Part shown: positions 58,547 to 64,000 of the stretch, piece after piece
Layout of the letters: each line of letters begins with the position of its first letter
Numbering within the stretch: position 1 is the stretch's first letter
NCBI RefSeq assembly: GCF_900451005.1
Contig: NZ_UGIB01000001.1
Location: forward strand, 620,001-684,000
Direction: 5' to 3'
From: Helicobacter fennelliae
GTDB lineage: Bacteria; Campylobacterota; Campylobacteria; Campylobacterales; Helicobacteraceae
DNA length: 64,000 bases
Position numbers and translations under genes: made by a program
Notes under the pieces: model-generated
Seen by the model: only the letters and a program-made list of their open reading frames with translations
What the model was told of the DNA's origin: nothing
The model's database searches: none

Positions 58547-59591
58547 TTGCAAAACATCAAAAAAGCAAAAAAAGAGGCAAACAATAGAGCTGATACAAAA
58601 AAAATACATATTGGATTCTATCGTGCTGCTGCAATTGGTGATATTCTTATTGCGATAAATGCCATTTATGCGATTAAAGCAATCTATGCCCCCCCCCCCA
58701 ATTCACTTAGTTGTTTATACAAATCTCTATGGAAAAGATTTGTTTAGTGGGCTTGATATTGATGAAATAGTCGTTATGGATAATATGTCTGCCGAACAGA
58801 TACGCGCACATATAAACGCGCAATGTTTTAATTATTTTATCATGACACAGCCAAACCGCTGGCGGTGCAAAATAGTCGGCAATACAAATGCCAAAAACAT
58901 CATTAGCTTCATCGCTTCAGGGAGTTGGTTTCGGCTAAATTTTCATAATATTTTCATCTCTAAGAGCTTTAGTAAGATTCCGCATTATCAGCGACTTTTA
59001 AGGCTTGTGAGGGAGATAAATCCTAGAATCTATGATGAGCGTATAAAATCCATTGACTTCTCAAATGCAAAACTCAAACCCAAAGCGCACAATATCAAAA
59101 ACGCCAAAGACTTTCTCGCACAAATTCCTCAGAAAACAAAAATAATGCTAAATCCTTTTGTGCGAAGCACATTTAATAATCTCACGTTTGAGGGCTGGAT
59201 AGAGCTTACAAAGATTTTGAGTGCAAAGTATTTAGATTTTGGCTTTGTCATTAATGCAAGCTTTAATGGAGGCAGGGAGATTCCGCACATCGCGGATAAT
59301 GTGTATCTATTTATCAATAATGATGATTTATTTAATCTTGTTGCGTTGCTTGAAAATATGGATTTACTCATTGCTCCAAGCACAGGCACAATGCACTTTG
59401 CAAATAATCTCAATATACCAAGCATAGGGCTTTATTCAAAGACTGATTGTGCTTTGTGGGTGGGTGAAAATATGGATAAAAACCGCTTAGTTTTGCTTAA
59501 TAAAACCACCAAGGAAATAACACCAAAAGAAGAAGAGCAAATCATACAAGAAGTATGCAAAAAGGTCGAGGAATTTTTCGCAAACCGCTAG
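58547..59591 (+). CDS. Phase-variable family 9 glycosyltransferase (heptosyltransferase-like), OFF
   Basis: The start is TTG 58547 with GGGG six bases upstream. The first frame carries KIHIGFYRAAAIGDILIAIN, the GT9 N-terminal G-x-x-G-D motif, and stops at 58747 after the C11 run. The second frame continues with IHLVVYTNLYGKDLFSGLD, MLNPFVRSTFNNLTFEGW, and the C-terminal donor-sugar site APSTGTMHFANNL and IGLYSKTD. Removing one C (or adding two) gives a single 347-aa protein with APPPIHLVV at the junction. GT9 enzymes add heptose or similar sugars to lipooligosaccharide core. It is downstream of the secretin locus but unrelated to it. Confidence 0.87.
58689..58699. repeat. C11 tract in the GT9 gene
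   Basis: Eleven C, 142 bases after the start codon. C11 is OFF with a stop at 58747; C10 or C13 is ON. Read codon by codon. Confidence 0.92.
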
Positions 59592-59698
59592 AATCTATAA
59601 GAGCCCAAGAGTTTATACAGCAGAATCTAGCAGAATCTAAAAATCTAGATTCTATTTAATTTGTATTTACTTTAAGATTTTTTTCAATATTACAAAGC

Positions 59699-59704
59699 TA
59701 TAAT
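59699..59704 (+). promoter_or_regulatory. Candidate -10 box of nrfHA
   Basis: TATAAT 77 bases before the nrfH ATG, leaving a leader of about 65 bases. No clear FNR/CRP-type palindrome is visible just upstream. Confidence 0.45.
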
Positions 59705-59780
59705 TTTGAGAACTAGCAAGATTCTAGTTAGGGAGTTACACAACTAAACAACAACACAACCAAACTAAAGGAAAGCACCA

Positions 59781-60254
59781 ATGAACAAAAAAATGTCTAT
59801 TGGTATTGTCATTGCAATTTTTATCGTGGGCTTTATTGTTGGAAATATCGCTTACAATCTCTATAACGCAAAGGTTTTGAGCTATTTAACAAGCGATTCT
59901 GCGGCATGCAATAACTGCCATGTGATGAATGAAGTCTTTAATGATCACTCCAAAAGCCCTCACAAAGATGTAGTGTGTATTGATTGCCATCTTCCGCATT
60001 CATTTATCGCCAAATGGATTGGCAAAGCGCAAAGTGGGCTAGGGCATGCATATTATTTCACTTTTGATAAAAATCTTCCGACACACTTTAGTGCAAATCA
60101 ACACACAAAAAAATGGGTGCAGGATAATTGTATCCGCTGTCATGGAGATTATGCGACAAATGCGATTAACCCAACGACAAACAAAAATCACAGCCAAAAT
60201 GCCCTAAATTGCGTATCGTGCCATCAGAATGTAGGGCATTTGCGGGATTTTTAA
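59781..60254 (+). CDS. nrfH: Tetrahaem cytochrome c NrfH, electron donor to NrfA
   Basis: NapC/NirT-family quinol dehydrogenase, 157 aa. One N-terminal anchor helix (IGIVIAIFIVGFIVGNIAY) and four haem motifs: CNNCH, CIDCH, CIRCH and CVSCH. The segment CNNCHVMNEVF includes the Met region near haem 1 that is typical of NrfH. It takes electrons from menaquinol and passes them to NrfA in the periplasm. Start ATG 59781 has AAAGGAAAG upstream. nrfA follows 30 bases later, clearly one operon. Confidence 0.95.
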   Translation: MNKKMSIGIVIAIFIVGFIVGNIAYNLYNAKVLSYLTSDSAACNNCHVMNEVFNDHSKSPHKDVVCIDCHLPHSFIAKWIGKAQSGLGHAYYFTFDKNLPTHFSANQHTKKWVQDNCIRCHGDYATNAINPTTNKNHSQNALNCVSCHQNVGHLRDF

Positions 60255-60284
60255 TGTCAATTTCAATTCAATAAAGGAGAGCGT

Positions 60285-62114
60285 ATGAATAAAAAATACT
60301 TGTGGGGATTGATTATAGTTGCCATATTAGTAGGCTTTGTGGCTGCTTATATCGGCGCAGATGTAGCTGAGAAAAAAGGCGAGCAAGTAGCTTTAAATAC
60401 ATTTTCGACTCAAGGGCTTAGCGATGATGATCCTCGCTTTGATGTATGGGGCAAAAATTTTCCTCATCACCTTGATATGTATCTTAGCGGTGCTAAAGAG
60501 CCTCTTGAAGCGACAGATTTTGGCGGGAATCTCTCATACAATAAGCTTGATAGATTTCCGCAACTCGTGATTATGTGGGCTGGATATGCTTTTGCCAAAG
60601 ATTTCAATGAAGAGCGCAATCACTTTTTTATCCAATCCGATCAGATGAAAACAGGGCGCAATAATAAAGATTTGCTTAATGCTTCAGGATTGAAGGCATT
60701 TGGCGGACAACCCACAGCATGTATGAACTGCCATAGTGGTTGGACTCCATGGCTTATCAATAATGTCGCAAATGGTGATTTTACGACATTTAATAGCACA
60801 AAATATTGGACAATGATAAAAAATGTCCCACTCAAAGACAATCAAGCTCCAGATAGCCCAGAGCATACAGGACTTCATGGTGGGACAAGAATGGGGCTTA
60901 CTTGTGCGGACTGCCACTCACCAACTGATATGAGTTTGCGCATTACGCGTCCAGCATTAGTCAATGCACTTGTATCGCGAGGCTATGAAGTAGATAAAGA
61001 TCATGGGATCAAAGCCTCACGACAAGAGATGAGGACTTTTGTCTGCTCTCAATGCCATGTGGAATATTACTTTAAACCAACAGGCACAAAAGTCAAAGTC
61101 ATGGGCGAGAGTATCGCTAATAATCCAAATGCAAAATGGCTTGATGGCACACAAAAAACTTATGAGCAGATTGATTATTGGCGAGGTGATAATAAACCAA
61201 CTCAAATTGAAGTCGCAGGGCTTAACCTTACGTTTCCTTGGAGTGAATGGAAAAAAGGCGAGCCATTTAAAATAGAAATGCTTGATGAATATTATGAAAA
61301 AGTCAAAGATATTTTTCCTTCTGATTGGATACATAAAGATACAAAAGCACCGATGATTAAAATCCAGCATCCAGAAACAGAGCTTGCAAGTGGCGGAATC
61401 CACGCTCAAAATAATGTAAGCTGTGCAGATTGCCATATGCCTTATACAAGAAAGGGTGCAAATAAGCTTAGCGAGCACAACATAGGCTCACCACTCAAAA
61501 ACATCAATGCTTCGTGCAAATCCTGCCATAGCCAAAGTGAGGAATATCTCAAGACGCAAGTCTCAAATATCCAAAATTCTATCGCTTCAATGCAAAGAAG
61601 TGCGGAATACGCGATTGTAAGCCTTATTTTTGACATCAAAAAAGTGCGCGAAGAAATGGGTAAAATGCCAAAATACCAAACAGACGGCAAGGCTGATGAT
61701 GCAAAAATATCTAAAACTTTAGAAAAAGTGCTTGATTTACACAGAAAATCTCAAATGAGAGCGGATTTTGTCAATGCTGAAAACTCCACAGGATTCCACA
61801 ATCCGCTTGAGGCTTCAAGGATTATGGGGCAGTCTATCGCTATGGCAAAAGAAGGACAGACTCTTTTGGTCGCACTTGCTGCAAAAGATGGTATCACAAT
61901 CACGCCTTCAAATTTGGGATTCAAAGATATACAAAAATTTGCACCGGGTGAGTTGCGTTATCCAGTCGATATGGACGGACATAAAAAAGGCGATGCGTAT
62001 TATGAAGATGAGCCAGAAGTAAATAAGGCTCCAGATAAAAAGCTCTTAGAGCTTGATAGCAACCTCTCTCCTTATAACTACTCAAAAGTAGATTCTCCTG
62101 TATCAGCGCACTAG
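60285..62114 (+). CDS. nrfA: Ammonia-forming cytochrome c nitrite reductase NrfA
   Basis: Periplasmic pentahaem enzyme reducing nitrite to ammonia, 609 aa with an N-terminal signal/anchor (LWGLIIVAILVGFVAAYIG). Five haem motifs: CMNCH (146-150), CADCH (207-211), CSQCH (254-258, in the NrfA-typical CHVEYYF context), CADCH and CKSCH near the middle. The catalytic haem in most NrfA proteins has CxxCK; here it is CMNCH, the variant reported for Campylobacter. The long C-terminal helical domain ends in a linker. A hairpin 29 bases after the stop is a likely terminator. No assembly gene (nrfI) follows within the window. Confidence 0.96.
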   Translation: MNKKYLWGLIIVAILVGFVAAYIGADVAEKKGEQVALNTFSTQGLSDDDPRFDVWGKNFPHHLDMYLSGAKEPLEATDFGGNLSYNKLDRFPQLVIMWAGYAFAKDFNEERNHFFIQSDQMKTGRNNKDLLNASGLKAFGGQPTACMNCHSGWTPWLINNVANGDFTTFNSTKYWTMIKNVPLKDNQAPDSPEHTGLHGGTRMGLTCADCHSPTDMSLRITRPALVNALVSRGYEVDKDHGIKASRQEMRTFVCSQCHVEYYFKPTGTKVKVMGESIANNPNAKWLDGTQKTYEQIDYWRGDNKPTQIEVAGLNLTFPWSEWKKGEPFKIEMLDEYYEKVKDIFPSDWIHKDTKAPMIKIQHPETELASGGIHAQNNVSCADCHMPYTRKGANKLSEHNIGSPLKNINASCKSCHSQSEEYLKTQVSNIQNSIASMQRSAEYAIVSLIFDIKKVREEMGKMPKYQTDGKADDAKISKTLEKVLDLHRKSQMRADFVNAENSTGFHNPLEASRIMGQSIAMAKEGQTLLVALAAKDGITITPSNLGFKDIQKFAPGELRYPVDMDGHKKGDAYYEDEPEVNKAPDKKLLELDSNLSPYNYSKVDSPVSAH

Positions 62115-62142
62115 AGCGATACAGAATCTCACACAAAATCCT

Positions 62143-62167
62143 ACAAGCCAATCTTTGATTGGTTTGT
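62143..62167. terminator. Terminator hairpin after nrfA
   Basis: Eleven-pair stem (ACAAGCCAATC / GATTGGTTTGT, one G-U) with a 3-base loop, 29 bases after the nrfA stop. The following sequence is only moderately T-rich. Confidence 0.55.
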
Positions 62168-62250
62168 GCTTCTATTATGCTAAAGTGTGGCAAAGACAAA
62201 TATAAAAATCATTTAAGAAGGCATTAGAAAACATTAGAAAATATGAGAGT

Positions 62251-62928
62251 TTAGAAGATTTTTTGCTTTGGTAAAAAGCGAAGCCCGATACTCACAAAAC
62301 CCATTTTTCCGCTAAAGGCATTGCCATAAGTAGAATCTATTTGCACAATGTCTTGCACCAGCCAAGTGCGTAGCCCAACTTGATACAAAAGCGGCTCAAA
62401 TCGCGTATAGTAAGTCTCTGCGACAAGATATGTTTTTCTTTTGTAAAGCGCGATTTCAGCACCTATACCTGCTGTATATATGGAGTTTTTGAGCTCTGAG
62501 AGATTGTAGCCGACATTGAGGTGTGTTACAAGCCTTGCATCAAAAAATTCAACGCTTGCAGGGAGATAAAAATATATATCATCGCTTTTGCTTGTGGCGG
62601 AGAATTTGTAGAGATTGCCTACTGATATGCCTATGCCCCAGCCTTTTTCATCGGTATTGACAAAAAGCTTTTTGAGTTGAAATTGCGCAGAATGCGTTTG
62701 AATGCCAATCATTGCGCCGAGTGTGAGTTCTGTATTCCATAAGAAATTGCACGCAGGCAATGCCCAGAATTCTGATTGTTCATTGACTTTGATATAGCTC
62801 TCAAGCTGACAATGATGTCTATCAACAACTCTTGCATCATCTGTGAGAAATGGTCTTGCTGCATATACATAAGTTATACTAAGCAAAGAGCCAAGCAAAT
62901 AGATTTTTGATATATGCAAAATTTTCAT
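62251..62928 (-). CDS. Putative outer-membrane beta-barrel protein
   Basis: 225 aa with a signal peptide (LLGSLLSITYVYA, cleavage before ARPF). The mature protein alternates short amphipathic strands (FWALPACNFLWNTELTLGAMIG, LVTHLNVGYNLSEL, YLVAETYYTRFEPLLYQVGL) and ends with KMGFVSIGLRFLPKQKIF, a terminal Phe that fits outer-membrane insertion. ARPFLTDDARVVDRHHCQLE near the start resembles the leading segment of several uncharacterised barrel proteins. I cannot name a function. AAAGGAGGACAAA precedes the ATG. It converges on nrfA. Confidence 0.6.
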   Translation of the reverse strand: MKILHISKIYLLGSLLSITYVYAARPFLTDDARVVDRHHCQLESYIKVNEQSEFWALPACNFLWNTELTLGAMIGIQTHSAQFQLKKLFVNTDEKGWGIGISVGNLYKFSATSKSDDIYFYLPASVEFFDARLVTHLNVGYNLSELKNSIYTAGIGAEIALYKRKTYLVAETYYTRFEPLLYQVGLRTWLVQDIVQIDSTYGNAFSGKMGFVSIGLRFLPKQKIF

Positions 62929-63175
62929 TTTGTCCTCCTTTTTATTTTCCTTTTTATCGTGTTTGGCTTGTTTTGTTGCCTTATTTGCTTATTTGGCGGG
63001 CTAATTGTAGCACCTTTGAGAATGTATCGCGCCAAAGACTTAGAGTAAGATTCTCATAAAGGTGTATATTTTAAACATTATTTGTATTTAGTATATTTTG
63101 TGTGTCATTATATGTGCCTTTGATTGCAGGTATCCTCTTAAGAATCTAATTAATACAATATTGTTAATTTTGCTA

Positions 63176-63181
63176 TATAAT
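63176..63181 (+). promoter_or_regulatory. Candidate -10 box of the BI-1 gene
   Basis: TATAAT 28 bases before the start at 63209, with AGGAGG in between. Confidence 0.5.
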
Positions 63182-63208
63182 ACTCCACACCATTTTAGGA
63201 GGTCAATT

Positions 63209-63904
63209 ATGGGACTATATGATAGAAATTACACAGCACAAGATAGAAACATCGGTGCAGTTGGAGCATTTGCTGATGAGAATGCGCTTGTTTCATTTGT
63301 AAAAACCACTTATAAATTTTTGGCAGCAAGCTTACTATTTGCGACAATCGGTGCTCTTGTAGGGTTTATGTATTTTGATGTGGTAACTCAGCCGGGCGTG
63401 CGTATCGGACTTTTTATCGCAGAAATCGCAACGTTATTGGGGCTTATGTTTTTGCGCTCTTCACCCGGGCTTAATGTAGCACTTTTGTTTATTTTTACGA
63501 CTCTTACAGGCGTAGTGCTTGTGCCTTTGCTTGGGCTTGTGATAGCCAAAGACGGCGTAAGCGTGGTATGGCAAGCATTTGGAATGACTACGATTATTTT
63601 TGGTGTGATGAGTTTGTTTGCACTCAAGACAAAAGCTGATCTTAGCCAATATGGCAAAATGCTTTTTATCGCGCTCATCGTGATTCTTGTTTGCTCGATT
63701 ATTAATATATTTTTGGGAAGCACACTTTTCCATACGCTTATCGCTGCGGGAATTGTAGTTTTGTTTAGTATTTATATCGCTTATGATACACAAAATATCG
63801 TTCGAGGACTTTATGAAAGCCCAGTGATTGCTGCTATAAGCTTGTATCTTGATATATACAATATCTTTACAGCACTTCTTTCTTTGCTATCAAGCGATGA
63901 TTGA
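63209..63904 (+). CDS. Bax inhibitor-1 / YccA family membrane protein
   Basis: Seven-helix protein of 231 aa, started at 63209 (MGLYDRNYTAQDRN) because AGGAGG lies just upstream; the frame is open to 63098. Helices include LAASLLFATIGALVGFMYF, IGLFIAEIATLLGLMFL, NVALLFIFTTLTGVVLVPL and LFIALIVILVCSIINIFLG; the end LYLDIYNIFTALLSLLSSDD contains the family's conserved Asp pair region (L-Y-L-D-I-x-N-x-F). BI-1 proteins are pH-sensitive calcium-leak type channels in some bacteria, and YccA modulates FtsH; the role here is not shown. Confidence 0.9.
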   Translation: MGLYDRNYTAQDRNIGAVGAFADENALVSFVKTTYKFLAASLLFATIGALVGFMYFDVVTQPGVRIGLFIAEIATLLGLMFLRSSPGLNVALLFIFTTLTGVVLVPLLGLVIAKDGVSVVWQAFGMTTIIFGVMSLFALKTKADLSQYGKMLFIALIVILVCSIINIFLGSTLFHTLIAAGIVVLFSIYIAYDTQNIVRGLYESPVIAAISLYLDIYNIFTALLSLLSSDD

Positions 63905-63944
63905 TTTATCACCACATCACTAAATATCACTACAAACTTACACA

Positions 63945-63970
63945 ATCGTGAGAATCTAAATTCTCACGAT
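63945..63970. terminator. Terminator hairpin after the BI-1 gene
   Basis: Perfect 11-bp stem ATCGTGAGAAT / ATTCTCACGAT with a 4-base loop, 41 bases after the stop. Not followed by a strong T run. Confidence 0.5.
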
Positions 63971-64000
63971 AACTCTTTGGATTCTTTTGGTTTTAATATT

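Overview
The window is AT-rich chromosomal DNA that reads like an enterohepatic-type Helicobacter (Campylobacterota). The evidence is the gene set and its divergence pattern: HemE, GpmI, PlsY, IleS, CysS and MurJ of the expected lengths, a dnaA-dnaN-gyrB cluster, an NrfH/NrfA pair with a His-type first heme motif, carboxynorspermidine synthase, and several G/C homopolymer tracts inside surface-glycan genes. The genus is inferred from familiarity with these protein families, not from a database search.

Layout. 1-1943: end of a heavy-metal P-type ATPase. 2126-3940: phase-variable multi-span membrane protein. 4127-9904 (minus): gpmI, hemE and a TRAP transporter operon with a tautomerase gene inside it. 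10052-12975: purH between two copies of a YceI-like gene that sit in an apparently identical 590-bp direct repeat. 13482-17016: a small membrane protein, a phase-variable glycosyltransferase, folB, plsY and an LprI-like protein. 17261-20320: tRNA-Lys, cysS, murJ. 20384-28878: FapA-like protein, ruvA, a small immunity-type membrane protein, gyrB, dnaN, a candidate oriC, dnaA, ruvC. 28893-33822: DUF5989 / SxtJ-like / SGNH / carbamoyltransferase locus, the last being phase-variable. 34151-38803: a decayed outer-membrane protein gene, a hydrolase, tyrA, tRNA-Arg, rpsU, thiD. 39046-44172: a BcgI-like restriction-modification locus (fused nuclease-methyltransferase plus specificity subunit) with a HEPN/Abi gene between its parts. 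44257-49943: carboxynorspermidine synthase carrying large in-frame insertions, ileS, hisH. 49993-52398: second phase-variable membrane protein and a HAD phosphatase. 52711-58504: a six-gene secretin/PilB-type ATPase locus in MSHA order. 58547-59591: phase-variable heptosyltransferase-like gene. 59781-62114: nrfHA. 62251-63904: outer-membrane protein and a BI-1 family protein.

Three themes stand out. First, five genes carry G/C tracts of 9, 11, 9, 10 and 11 bases. Only the first (2126-3940) is in frame as sequenced; the other four are each one base out of frame, and I could reconstruct the full-length ON protein for each. All five are predicted membrane or glycan enzymes, so the window holds a combinatorial surface-variation set. 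Second, several families of dispersed palindromic elements occur both between genes and in frame inside enzymes. The carbamoyltransferase and the unrelated carboxynorspermidine synthase share a related peptide module built from one such palindrome, much like Rickettsia palindromic elements. Third, the octamer AGAATCTA/TAGATTCT is strikingly frequent across genes and spacers.

Limits: identities rest on motifs and length only, no alignment was run, and phase states describe this assembly only.
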